From DATKAB01 sp964542745 (GTDB lineage Bacteria; Eisenbacteria; RBG-16-71-46), in contig CAZIVR010000003.1 of assembly GCA_964542745.1 (NCBI GenBank), positions 20,808 to 84,807 on the forward strand: a DNA stretch of 64,000 nt, in the 5' to 3' direction. Under the pieces are notes generated by a model. It made no database searches, was not told where the DNA came from, and saw nothing but the letters and a program-made list of their open reading frames with translations. This document shows positions 1 to 7,304 of this stretch, in pieces (position 1 is the stretch's first letter; each line of letters starts with the position of its first letter). The position numbers were made by a program, and so were the translations under genes.

Positions 1-177
1 CCACTTGCCGTTGGCGTGGCGATAGAAGTCCTTGCAGGGGGCGCAGCCGCTGTCCATGAGGTCGCGGTTCACGCCGGAGTTCTGGGCGCGGGCCGCGGGC
101 GCGGTGAGCAGGGAGATCAGGGCGGCGGCACCCAGCGCAAGCGCGAGGCCGTCACGGAGCCGTGAGCGGAAATGCAT
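1..177 (-). CDS. M13-family (neprilysin-like) metallopeptidase, N-terminal fragment
   Basis: Only the first 59 residues are inside the window; the gene continues past base 1. It opens with a signal peptide (basic start, hydrophobic core about residues 9-27, Ala-rich end 'ARAQ') and then shows 'DLMDSGCAPCKDFYRHANGKW' split as DLMD, CAPCKDFY and ANGKW, the hallmark N-terminal motif of M13 zinc endopeptidases (usual form: C-x-DF-Y-x-[YH]-A-x-G-x-W). Known members are about 650-700 residue secreted or periplasmic peptidases whose catalytic HExxH lies near the C-terminus, so catalysis cannot be judged here. The ATG at 175-177 is the first in frame; no strong Shine-Dalgarno is visible. A promoter-like TGCTAGCGT lies about 50 nt upstream. 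The family call is good, the substrate unknown. Confidence 0.85.
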   Translation of the reverse strand, partial: MHFRSRLRDGLALALGAAALISLLTAPAARAQNSGVNRDLMDSGCAPCKDFYRHANGKW

Positions 178-227
178 GGCGGGTCACCTCGAAGGGAAGT
201 GAAGGGGAAGCTTCCGAAAACCGGCGG

Positions 228-236
228 ACGCTAGCA
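228..236 (-). promoter_or_regulatory. extended -10 promoter for the M13 peptidase
   Basis: Read on the minus strand this is TGCTAGCGT, a TG-N-TANNNT extended -10, about 50 nt before the peptidase ATG. The same TGCTANNNT form recurs upstream of genes at 3943, 27240, 28283 and 45268. No good -35 is seen. Confidence 0.4.
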
Positions 237-311
237 CGCCGGGGCCCCGGGCACCCGTCGCCCGGGACGGGGATTGGGACGAGCGCGGCGTTTCGGGTCA
301 CGGGACACGGA

Positions 312-342
312 ACGCGGGGCGCCCCGGAGGGGCACCCCGCGT
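312..342 (-). terminator. GC-rich hairpin, likely terminator of the 1914-383 gene pair
   Basis: A near-perfect inverted repeat of 14-nt arms (312-325 and 329-342, one internal mismatch) encloses a 3-nt loop just downstream of the stop codon at 383. The following minus-strand bases are only weakly T-rich, so this could be a Rho-independent terminator or a 3'-end stabilising hairpin. Confidence 0.45.
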
Positions 343-382
343 CGTGGCGTCGCGCGATTTCCGCCGGTGAAACCGGCCCGCG

Positions 383-1108
383 TCAGGGCTTGTCCTTGCC
401 TCCCACGCGGAGGCCCGCGCCGACGCCGGTCTGCACGCCCGCCCGGCCCTGGATCGCGCCGGTGCGGAGCCCCGCGTCCACCCCCGCGCGGCCACGGGCT
501 CCGGCGCCGGCCATGGCCGCCACCCGCCCGTCCGGGCGAACCAGGCCGCGCGCCACCCGCGATTCGGCCCGGATGGCGCTGACCGCCGAACCCAGCGACA
601 GCTCGAGTCCGGCCGCGATCCGGCCCCAGCCCTCGCGTTCCTCGCGGAGCGCCATCAACTGCTCGACGGTCACGTCCGCCTTCGCGTTCGCCGCCAGGCA
701 GTGGGCGATGGTGAGTTCGCCCCACGACGCGCCGAGCGCCGCCTTCTGGGCGAGGATCGCGTCGGCGGAGAGCCCGAACTCCTCGGCGAGGCGCGCCGCC
801 ACCTTCGCGTCGCCGTCGGCCGCGGCCTGCTTGTCGACGTCGCGGCCGGACGCCTCGATCTGCGCCTCGGCCTTGACGCGGGCCTCGGCCGAGACCTTGC
901 GTCCCTGTTCGTCGATCTTGCGGCGAAGCGCCTCGAGGTCCTCGCGGGCGTCGACGCCCGCCGTCGCGGTCGCGGTGCCGCTCACCGTGGCGCCGTGCGT
1001 ACCTTCCGGTCCCGGCGGCGCCTCGTCGGCAAGGCCCCGCGTCGCGCTCGCGATCACGCACGCGGCGAACGCGAGGCCGGCCAGCATGAGAACTCGATTC
1101 CCGTTCAT
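383..1108 (-). CDS. exported protein with two W-G-x-[LI] motifs, function unknown
   Basis: 241 residues. The start is set by a good Shine-Dalgarno (AAAGGAGAA) about 7 nt before the ATG at 1106-1108; longer in-frame reading upstream has no such signal. Residues 1-27 look like a signal peptide. Residues 55-115 are charged, Ala/Glu/Lys-rich and probably helical. Two related motifs follow, 'SWGELTIAHCLA' (about 128-139) and 'GWGRIAAGLELSLG' (about 160-173), a pattern I have seen in uncharacterised exported proteins. The C-terminal 45 residues are Gly/Ala/Arg-rich and low complexity. It lies 26 bp downstream of the 1914-1135 gene and is probably co-transcribed with it. No function can be assigned. 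Confidence 0.75.
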   Translation of the reverse strand: MNGNRVLMLAGLAFAACVIASATRGLADEAPPGPEGTHGATVSGTATATAGVDAREDLEALRRKIDEQGRKVSAEARVKAEAQIEASGRDVDKQAAADGDAKVAARLAEEFGLSADAILAQKAALGASWGELTIAHCLAANAKADVTVEQLMALREEREGWGRIAAGLELSLGSAVSAIRAESRVARGLVRPDGRVAAMAGAGARGRAGVDAGLRTGAIQGRAGVQTGVGAGLRVGGKDKP

Positions 1109-1134
1109 CTGGTGTTCTCCTTTCTCGCGGCCGT

Positions 1135-1914
1135 TCAGGGGAGCGTGAGCGTGAGGCCGAGCGCCAGCGTCGGACCGGCACGCGGCGAAGCGGCCGCCTC
1201 GCCTTCGGTCCGCGGAGCGGCGCCGGTCCCGAGTTCGAGGGGCAGCCCGAGCGGTCCGCGCGGCGGACCCCTGGGAAACGAGGAGGACGGACTCGCGGCG
1301 GTCCGCGGGCCTTCGGCGAACCCCGCGTCGGCGTAGCACTCGAGGCGGAGGCTCGGCCGCCAGGAGAGGCCGACCGCCCCCGCCAGCGAAGCCCGCGACC
1401 GCGAAGCGCCTTCCAACCCGCCCGAGAGACGCCCGGTCCAACGGTCCCCGAGCGGCGTGGCCAGCTCGGCCGAGGCGCCCCGGGAAACGCCGGCGAGGTT
1501 GCTCTCGAGGTAGGTCAGGGTCGCGGCCAGCTTCCGGCCGCGCGGCAGCGACCACTCGGGACCTCCGCGCACGCGGAGGGCCCGCAGCCCGCGGTCGCCG
1601 AGGTAGCGTGCCACGGATCCGCGCACCACCAGCGCGTCGGCGACGCGCAGCGCCGCCGAGGCGAGCGGGCCGGCGCCGGCGCCCGCATCGCGATCGTCGA
1701 AGCGCAGGCCCCCGAGCGCGAGGCTCGCCCGCTCTCCGGAGATCGAAACGTGGCCGTGCAGCACGGCGCCGCCCTGGCCGCCCGGACCCGAGAACCACTC
1801 CGCGCCGCCGCCCGCACCCGGGACCGGCCCGGCCGCGGCCCGCGCGGACGCGGCGGGCCCGTTCGTCACCAGGCACGCCACCGCGGCGATCGTGATCCAT
1901 CCCCGAATCGTCAT
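1135..1914 (-). CDS. exported, possibly outer-membrane beta-barrel protein
   Basis: 259 residues. A signal peptide is evident (MTIRG, hydrophobic core residues 5-20, 'ASARA' cleavage region). The rest alternates short polar and hydrophobic stretches with many Gly/Arg/Leu pairs, for example 'LRVADALVVRGSVARYLG' and 'GRLSGGLEGASRSRASLAGA', consistent with antiparallel beta strands of an outer-membrane protein; a proline-rich loop sits near residue 210 and the protein ends 'LGLTLTLP'. The ATG at 1914 is the first start that gives a signal peptide. It heads the pair with the downstream 383-1108 gene. No family was recognised; the barrel idea rests on pattern only. Confidence 0.65.
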   Translation of the reverse strand: MTIRGWITIAAVACLVTNGPAASARAAAGPVPGAGGGAEWFSGPGGQGGAVLHGHVSISGERASLALGGLRFDDRDAGAGAGPLASAALRVADALVVRGSVARYLGDRGLRALRVRGGPEWSLPRGRKLAATLTYLESNLAGVSRGASAELATPLGDRWTGRLSGGLEGASRSRASLAGAVGLSWRPSLRLECYADAGFAEGPRTAASPSSSFPRGPPRGPLGLPLELGTGAAPRTEGEAAASPRAGPTLALGLTLTLP

Positions 1915-2048
1915 GCCCCGGGAGAAATCAAGGCACGTGCCAGCGGCGGCCCGGCCCAAGTCGCGAAAAATCAACGGGGCCCCGGGATCGCCCCGCCGGC
2001 CCGCGTTTGTAGATTGTGGACTCGCTCCGGAAAGCCCCGGAAAAGCGC

Positions 2049-2079
2049 GACGCCGCCCGGCGCGAAGCCGGGCGGCGTC
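2049..2079 (-). terminator. intrinsic terminator after the AIM24-family gene
   Basis: A perfect 13-bp inverted repeat (2049-2061 and 2067-2079) with loop GCGAA lies 29 bp past the stop codon. On the minus strand it is followed by a short run containing TTTT. Confidence 0.75.
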
Positions 2080-2107
2080 CGTGGATCCCGTGGAGCCCGC
2101 GCGAGCC

Positions 2108-2908
2108 CTACTGGCCGTCGCCGTCCAGCAGGTTGCCGAGCCCGCCGAGGATCGAACCCTCGCCGACCCGGCGGCCTCCGGTCTGCGGCGCGGCGGCGTA
2201 GATGCGCGAGGCCAGCCGCGAGAACGGCAGCGACTGGAGCCACACCTTGCCCGGGCCACGCAGCGTCGCGAAGAAGAGGCCCTCGCCGCCGAACAGCGCG
2301 GTCTTGAGCCCGCCCACGAACTGGATGTCGTAGGTGACGCTCGGCAGCAGCGCGACCAGGCAGCCGGTGTCCACGCGCAGCATCTCGCCCGCCGCGAGCG
2401 TGCGCTCCTCGAGCATGCCCCCGGCGTGCACGAACACCCAGCCGTCGCCGGTGAGGCGCTGCATGATGAAGCCCTCGCCGCCGAACAGGCCGGCTCCGAA
2501 GCGCTTGTTGAAGGCGATGCCGAGCGACACGCCCTTGGCCGCGCACAGGAACGAATCCTTCTGGCAGATCAGCTCGCCGCCCATCTTGGCGAGGTGCATC
2601 GGGAGGATGCGGCCCGGGTAGGGCGCGGCGAACGCCACCTTGCGCTTCTGCCGGCCTTCGTTGTGGAACACGGTGGTGAAGAGCGACTCGCCGGTGAGAA
2701 GACGCTTGCCCGCACCCATCAGCGCGCCCATGAAGCCCTTGTTCTGGGACGACCCGTCGCCGAAGACGGTGTCCATGTGAATCTCGTCCTCGATGTACAT
2801 CATCATGCCGGCCTCGGCGACCGCGGCCTCGCCCGGGTCCAGCTCGATCTTCACGAACTGAAGGTCTTCGCCGACGATTTCGTAGTCGATCTCGTGCATC
2901 GTGGACAT
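2108..2908 (-). CDS. AIM24 / TIGR00266 family protein
   Basis: 266 residues, close to the family's usual length. Recognisable blocks include 'EAGMMMYIEDEI' (about 33-44), 'GMLEERTLAAGE', 'VDTGCLVALLPSVTYDIQ' and the repeated 'LFGGEGLFFATLRGPGKVWLQS' region near residues 210-231 (F-G-G-E-G-L-F and G-P-G-V-W are family signatures). Several Gly-Gly-rich beta strands fit the double-stranded beta-helix fold of AIM24-like proteins. Cellular role in bacteria is not established. Start: ATG at 2908 with GGAGA 7-8 nt upstream. It stands alone, with its own terminator and well separated from mqnA upstream. Confidence 0.85.
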   Translation of the reverse strand: MSTMHEIDYEIVGEDLQFVKIELDPGEAAVAEAGMMMYIEDEIHMDTVFGDGSSQNKGFMGALMGAGKRLLTGESLFTTVFHNEGRQKRKVAFAAPYPGRILPMHLAKMGGELICQKDSFLCAAKGVSLGIAFNKRFGAGLFGGEGFIMQRLTGDGWVFVHAGGMLEERTLAAGEMLRVDTGCLVALLPSVTYDIQFVGGLKTALFGGEGLFFATLRGPGKVWLQSLPFSRLASRIYAAAPQTGGRRVGEGSILGGLGNLLDGDGQ

Positions 2909-3019
2909 TCGGGGTCTCCTTCATCACGCCCCGCCCGGGGCGCGCTCGGTGGTGGGTCTCGAACGACGGGTGCTGCTACGAAATCCGGCGGCGCGCGGTT
3001 GCGGGCGGCCGCGCCGGGC

Positions 3020-3814
3020 TCAGTCGCGCTCGATGCCGCCGTGCTCGCGGAGGAGCGCCTCGAAACGGGCCATGCCCTCCAGGTCCTCGGCGCCGAGCCG
3101 GTAGTGGAAGCGGCGCAGGTAGGCCTCGGTCTCCTCGGGCGGCCAGCCGGGCTCGGTTTGGGCGCGGGCCACTTCCGGCAGGTTGGCGAGGCCGGCCGCC
3201 AGCGAGGCCTCGAGGAACCCGGCGAGCTCGCGCTTGAGCGCGGGATCGAGCGCGGTCCGCACCGCCCACACCGCGTAGACGAACGAGAGCCCGGTCCACT
3301 CCAGCCAGTCCGCCCCGAGGTCGAGCACGTGCGGGAAGCCCTCGGGCGGCCGGCTGCGCAGGCGCATCGCGCGGTCGCCGATCACGAGCAGGGCGTCCGA
3401 CTGGGCGGGCTCGAGCCCGCGCACGTAGCGCACGCCCTCGAGCCCGCGGCGCGCGTCGAGCAGCAGCCGCAGCAGGCGGATCGAGGTCGAGGTCTCGGGA
3501 GTGACCGACACGCCCGCGCCCGACAGCGCGGTGACCGGCCGGCGCGAGAACAGCAGCACCGACTGCACCGCGCCGCGCGCCGCCACGCCCATCGGCGCCA
3601 GCAACTCGAAGCGGTCGCGCAGCCTCAGGAAGTCGCCCACCGCCATCAGGCCCAGGTCCACGCCGCCGGCTTCGGCCTCGCGGCCGAGGTCGCGCGGCGG
3701 CAGGTTGCGCACCGCGAACGGCGCGTCGTGCCAGAGCGCGTAGAACGGGGCGGCGTTGGCGTAGGGGATCCGGGCCGCGACGGTCGAGGTGGTGAGGCGG
3801 GTGGCGGGGTGCAT
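3020..3814 (-). CDS. mqnA: chorismate dehydratase, futalosine menaquinone pathway
   Basis: 264 residues, the usual MqnA size. MqnA converts chorismate to 3-enolpyruvylbenzoate, the committed step of futalosine-dependent menaquinone synthesis, in the cytoplasm. Visible signatures: 'RIPYANAAPFYALW' (about 15-28, cf. N-x-x-P-F-Y), 'GVDLGLMAVGDFLRL' (about 50-64), 'SVTPETSTSIRLLRLLL' and 'LVIGDRAMR' (about 143-151), in the order expected for this periplasmic-binding-protein-like fold. No mqnB/C/D neighbour is present, but mqnE lies at 12354-13484 and ubiA/X/D-type late genes at 31-37 kb. The start ATG at 3814 sits 10 nt after a TAGATT box, suggesting a leaderless mRNA. It is divergent from the MFS gene. 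Confidence 0.9.
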   Translation of the reverse strand: MHPATRLTTSTVAARIPYANAAPFYALWHDAPFAVRNLPPRDLGREAEAGGVDLGLMAVGDFLRLRDRFELLAPMGVAARGAVQSVLLFSRRPVTALSGAGVSVTPETSTSIRLLRLLLDARRGLEGVRYVRGLEPAQSDALLVIGDRAMRLRSRPPEGFPHVLDLGADWLEWTGLSFVYAVWAVRTALDPALKRELAGFLEASLAAGLANLPEVARAQTEPGWPPEETEAYLRRFHYRLGAEDLEGMARFEALLREHGGIERD

Positions 3815-3824
3815 GGCGGCCCGG

Positions 3825-3830
3825 AATCTA
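3825..3830 (-). promoter_or_regulatory. -10 box of mqnA, start codon 10 nt downstream
   Basis: TAGATT on the minus strand ends 10 nt before the mqnA ATG, so transcription would begin at or within a few bases of the start codon. No Shine-Dalgarno lies in between. Confidence 0.45.
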
Positions 3831-3925
3831 CATGCCGCCCGCGGGAGCGTCGAGGCCGCTCGGCGCGGCCGGCAGCGTGCTCCATTCCCGCGCGGCGCGG
3901 GCCGCGGCGCCGCCGCGAGTCGCGG

Positions 3926-3934
3926 TGCTACCCT
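3926..3934 (+). promoter_or_regulatory. extended -10 of the MFS transporter gene
   Basis: TGCTACCCT ends 8 nt before the ATG at 3943, again implying a leaderless or near-leaderless transcript. No clear -35. Confidence 0.45.
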
Positions 3935-3942
3935 GCGCCGCC

Positions 3943-5217
3943 ATGCCTGCCCCCGCCTCGCGCGCCACGCCCGGGCGCATCCTCGCGCTGCTCGCGCTCG
4001 CCGAGCCGCTCGGCATGTCGCCGTGGTTCGCGGCCTCGGCGGTGGCGCCCCAGCTCGCCGCGCGCTGGTCGCTGGACGCCACCGGCACCGGAGCGCTCAC
4101 CTCGGCGGTTCAGCTCGGCTTCGTGGCGGGAACCGCGGCGATCGCGGTGCTCAACCTCGCCGACCTGATCCCGGCGCGGCTGCTGTTCGCCTCCTGCGCG
4201 TTGCTCGCCGCTCTCGCCAACGCCACGCTGCTCGTGGCACCGGGTTTCGGCGCGGCCCTCGCCGCCCGCTTCGCGCTCGGCGCCTGCCTCGCCGGCGTCT
4301 ACCCGCCCGCCATGAAGATGGTGGCCACGTGGTTCCGCGAACGCCGCGGCCTCGCGATCGGCACGCTGGTCGGCGCGCTCGCGCTCGGCAAGGGCGGTCC
4401 CTACCTGGTGCGGGCGCTGGGCGGCGCCTCGCTCGAGGCGGTGGTTCTCGCCACCTCCGCCTCCGCGCTCGCGGCCGCCCTGCTGGTGGGCGCCTTTTAC
4501 CGCGAAGGGCCGTATCCGTTCCCGCGCCGCCCGTTCCGCTGGGGGCTGGTCGCCGAGGTGGCGCGTCACCGCGAAACCCGCATCGCGGTGGGCGGCTACC
4601 TCGGGCACATGTGGGAGCTGTACGCGATGTGGACGTGGCTGCCCGCGTTCCTGGTCGCGAGCCTCGCCGCCGGATCGGGCGCGGCCGGCGAGGGATTCCC
4701 CGAGCGGGCGGGGGTTCTCGCCGGCGCGATCGCCTTCGGCGCGCTCGCGGCGGGCGGCCTCGGCTGCGTGTGGGGCGGCTGGGCCGCCGGCCGCATCGGT
4801 TACGCGCGCGTGGTGACGATCGCGATGGCCGCGAGCGCGGCCTGCTCGGTGGCGATCGGGTTCCTCTTCGGCGCGCCGATCTGGATGGTGGCGCTGCTCG
4901 CCGGCGTGTGGGGCTTCTTCGTGGTGGCGGACTCCGCTCAATTCAGCTCGATGGTGACCGAGGTCGCCCCGCCCCACGGGGTGGGAACGGCGCTCACGCT
5001 CCAGACCTCGCTCGGGTTCCTGCTCACCCTCGCCACCATCCAGGCCGTGCCGCTGCTGGCCGAGGGCCTCGGCTGGCGCTGGGCGTTCCCGGTGCTGGCG
5101 CTCGGGCCGCTCGCCGGGATCGCGGTGATCGCGAAGTGGCCGAAGCGGGTGGGGCGTGCCGGCGCAGCGGGGAGCGGGGGCGGCCCGCGGCCGCGCGCGG
5201 GCCCCGTCGCCGACTAA
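3943..5217 (+). CDS. MFS transporter
   Basis: 424 residues with about 12 hydrophobic segments. The N-terminus 'ILALLALAEPLGMSPWFAASAVAPQ' region (TM1) and the loop 'MKMVATWFRERRGLAIGTLVG' between TM4 and TM5 (shown here in parts: K-M-V-A-T-W-F, E-R-R-G-L-A-I-G) are typical of major facilitator proteins of the nitrate/cyanate-like branch; a second G-x-x-x-G-R-I-like loop, 'GWAAGRIGYARVV', follows TM8. The substrate is not evident. I chose the ATG at 3943 because it begins just before TM1 and directly follows a TGCTACCCT box; an in-frame ATG at 3832 would add 37 Pro/Ala-rich residues. Its stop codon overlaps the convergent recQ stop (5214-5217). Confidence 0.85.
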   Translation: MPAPASRATPGRILALLALAEPLGMSPWFAASAVAPQLAARWSLDATGTGALTSAVQLGFVAGTAAIAVLNLADLIPARLLFASCALLAALANATLLVAPGFGAALAARFALGACLAGVYPPAMKMVATWFRERRGLAIGTLVGALALGKGGPYLVRALGGASLEAVVLATSASALAAALLVGAFYREGPYPFPRRPFRWGLVAEVARHRETRIAVGGYLGHMWELYAMWTWLPAFLVASLAAGSGAAGEGFPERAGVLAGAIAFGALAAGGLGCVWGGWAAGRIGYARVVTIAMAASAACSVAIGFLFGAPIWMVALLAGVWGFFVVADSAQFSSMVTEVAPPHGVGTALTLQTSLGFLLTLATIQAVPLLAEGLGWRWAFPVLALGPLAGIAVIAKWPKRVGRAGAAGSGGGPRPRAGPVAD

Positions 5218-6731
5218 CCTTCCTTCCTCAGCTCCCCCAGGAACGCGTCGCCGTAGCGTGCGAGCTTGGCCGGGCCGACGCCCGAGATCTCGAGCAGCGC
5301 TTCGCGGGTGGCGGGCCGCGCCGCAGCCATGCCGCGCAGCACGGCGTCCCCGAACACGATGTAGGCGGGCACGCCCTCGGCGGAGGCGATCCGCTTGCGG
5401 AGCGCGCGCAGGCGCTCGAAGAGCTCGGGGTCCACGATCGCGTCCGCCGGATCGCCGAACGGGTCGCGGTCGCGCGCGGCGCGCCGGCTCCCGGTCGCGA
5501 CCGTGCCGGCGCCGGCCGCCACCAGGTCCGCGATCGTGACGCCGCGGCAGGTGTCGCACGAGGTCCCGCACGGCTCGATGGCCTCGTCGAAGTGCCCCGA
5601 GAGCGCCTGGTGCCGGCAGCCGCCGCGGTCCACCAGCCGGAACAGCTCCACGGTCTTGCGGCGCGTCTCGTCGCGCAGACCGGCGTCGGCGATGTCCGAG
5701 AGGAACGCGTCGTAGCCGATCACGTCCGCCCACGAGTAGAAGAGCACGCAGTCGGAGGCGAGCCCGTCGCGGCCGGCACGCCCGATCTCCTGCGACCACG
5801 CCTCGACGCTCTTCGGCATGTCGCGGTGCACCACGTAGCGCACGTTGCTCTTGTCGATCCCCATGCCGAAGGCGACGGTCGCCACCACCACGTCGCACTC
5901 GTCGCGCGCGAAGGCGTCCTGGTTGCGGGCGCGCGTCTCGTCGGGGAGTCCGGCGTGGTAGGCGAGTGCCCGCACCCCGTGCTCGCGCAGCCACTCCGTG
6001 AGGCCCTCCACCGAGCGCCGGCTCAGGCAGTAGACGATGCCGCTCTCGCCCGCGTGGCGGCGCACGATCCCGAGGATGTCGCGCCGGGTGTTGCGCGACT
6101 TCCCCTCGGCGTCGGCGCCCTTCTTGTGCGCGGTGAGGTGCAGGTTGGGGCGGAAGAACGAGCCCTTGAAGCCGTCGGGCTTCTTCATCCCGAGCTGGCG
6201 GATGATGTCCCCCGCGACCCGCCGGGTCGCGGTCGCGGTGAGCGCCAGCACCGGGATGTCCCCGAGTTCGGCCTTGAGGCCCGCGAGCTGGCGGTAGGCG
6301 GGACGGAAGTCGTGCCCCCACTGGCTGATGCAGTGCGCCTCGTCCACCACCACCAGCGAGATCCGGCATCCGGAGATCAGCCCGCGCAGGCCGCCCTCCA
6401 GCGCCTCGGGCGCGAGGTAGAGGAGTTCGTACTCGCCCCGGCGCAGCGCGGCGAGGCGGCGCTTCCTCTCCTCGAAATCGAGCGTGGAGTTGAAGACGGC
6501 GGCGCGGAAGCCGAACCGCGTGAGCGCGTCCACCTGGTCCTTCATGAGCGAGATCAGCGGGGAGATCACCAGCACCGTGCCCGGCAGGATCTTGGCGGGC
6601 ACCTGGAAGGTGAGCGACTTGCCGGCGCCGGTGGGCATCACCCCGATGCAGTCGCGCCCCGCCAGCACCGCGTCGACGATGCGGCGCTGCCCGGGGCGGA
6701 ACTCGCGGAAGCCGAAGATCGCCTCGAGCAC
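5214..6731 (-). CDS. recQ: ATP-dependent DNA helicase RecQ
   Basis: 505 residues. A 3'-5' SF2 helicase acting in recombination and stalled-fork repair. Visible: 'FGFREFRPGQ' (motif 0), 'MPTGAGKSLTFQVP' (Walker A, about 32-45), 'VVVDEAHCISQWGHDFRP' (DEAH, about 131-148), 'ALTATATRRV', 'YHAGLPDETRARNQDAF', 'VVVATVAFGMGIDKSNVR', 'EIGRAGRDG' (motif VI), then the zinc-binding Cys cluster (C-x15-20-C-x2-C: 'CGTSCDTC') and a C-terminal HRDC-like domain (residues about 430-505). The only start in frame before motif 0 is a GTG at 6731, leaving just a few residues before it, slightly shorter than E. coli RecQ; the frame stays open without ATG up to a stop near 6853. Winged-helix region is short. Confidence 0.93.
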   Translation of the reverse strand: MLEAIFGFREFRPGQRRIVDAVLAGRDCIGVMPTGAGKSLTFQVPAKILPGTVLVISPLISLMKDQVDALTRFGFRAAVFNSTLDFEERKRRLAALRRGEYELLYLAPEALEGGLRGLISGCRISLVVVDEAHCISQWGHDFRPAYRQLAGLKAELGDIPVLALTATATRRVAGDIIRQLGMKKPDGFKGSFFRPNLHLTAHKKGADAEGKSRNTRRDILGIVRRHAGESGIVYCLSRRSVEGLTEWLREHGVRALAYHAGLPDETRARNQDAFARDECDVVVATVAFGMGIDKSNVRYVVHRDMPKSVEAWSQEIGRAGRDGLASDCVLFYSWADVIGYDAFLSDIADAGLRDETRRKTVELFRLVDRGGCRHQALSGHFDEAIEPCGTSCDTCRGVTIADLVAAGAGTVATGSRRAARDRDPFGDPADAIVDPELFERLRALRKRIASAEGVPAYIVFGDAVLRGMAAARPATREALLEISGVGPAKLARYGDAFLGELRKEG

Positions 6732-6936
6732 CTGCTGGGGGTCGGTGAACTTGGCGCTGTGGAAGAGCGGGGCGGTCGAGTCGAGCAGGCGTCCCTCCGT
6801 GGACGGGGGCGAGGCCGGGTGGGCGGATTCGGCATCCGGTTGGCGCCCCGCATCCTACGCGACGGCGCCCGGGGCCGCACTCGTGGGATCGGGGGTTCGG
6901 TGGGCCAAACCTCGGGCAATGGGCCGAATTTTGTCA

Positions 6937-6965
6937 TTGTCTTTGCAAGGAAGCCCGTCTACCGT
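6937..6965 (+). promoter_or_regulatory. candidate promoter in the 6732-7304 intergenic region
   Basis: TTGTCT, 17-bp spacer, TACCGT, in the only AT-richer patch of a 573-bp gene-free stretch upstream of the secreted-protein gene at 7305. It would give a leader of about 330 nt. Sequence match only. Confidence 0.35.
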
Positions 6966-7136
6966 TCCCCCACGGATCCGCACGACCTCACGGGGAATCT
7001 GCGGTGCGGACCGGGCTACGGGCCGTCCGCCCGCGTCCGCTTCTCGGCCGCCGGGAGCCGGTGCCCGGAATGTCCTCGCCGCCGCAGCCTCCCCCCTGAG
7101 AAAGGCGCCCCCACCCCCGACCCCTTGCCGACTCTT

Positions 7137-7208
7137 CCGGGGAAACTTCGGTCCTGCGCCGGCGCCCCCACGCCGAGTCCCTTTCGACCGACTCCCGAGG
7201 TTTCCCCG
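7137..7208 (+). repeat. long inverted repeat in the leader of the 7305 gene
   Basis: CGGGGAAACTTCGG (7138-7151) pairs with CCGAGGTTTCCCCG (7195-7208): 13 of 14 positions, the odd one a G-U wobble in RNA. The 43-nt interior contains a further GAGTC/GACTC pair. It ends 96 nt before the start codon. The rest of 6732-7304 shows no convincing gene. It could be a structured 5' UTR element; no known riboswitch class was recognised. Confidence 0.45.
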
Positions 7209-7304
7209 CGCGCCGCGTGGACTTCTGCCATCGGCGACCTCGATCCGGCTTCTTGCACCGTTTCGTCCATCTTCGGCTGAACACCCTGCACCGGAGGTCC
7301 CGTC

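Noticed and set aside
231..1181. Long Arg/Pro/Ala-rich open frames opposite or out of frame with real genes (for example here, 1892-4168, 3789-7280, 14813-19018, 45897-48881)
   Set aside because: They overlap genes with clear domains, have the composition expected from reading high-GC DNA in the wrong frame, and show no recognisable motif.
7090..7130. CTGAGA motif as a TPP riboswitch
   Set aside because: Only the hexamer matches; the other conserved parts of the aptamer are missing and the downstream gene is not a thiamine gene.
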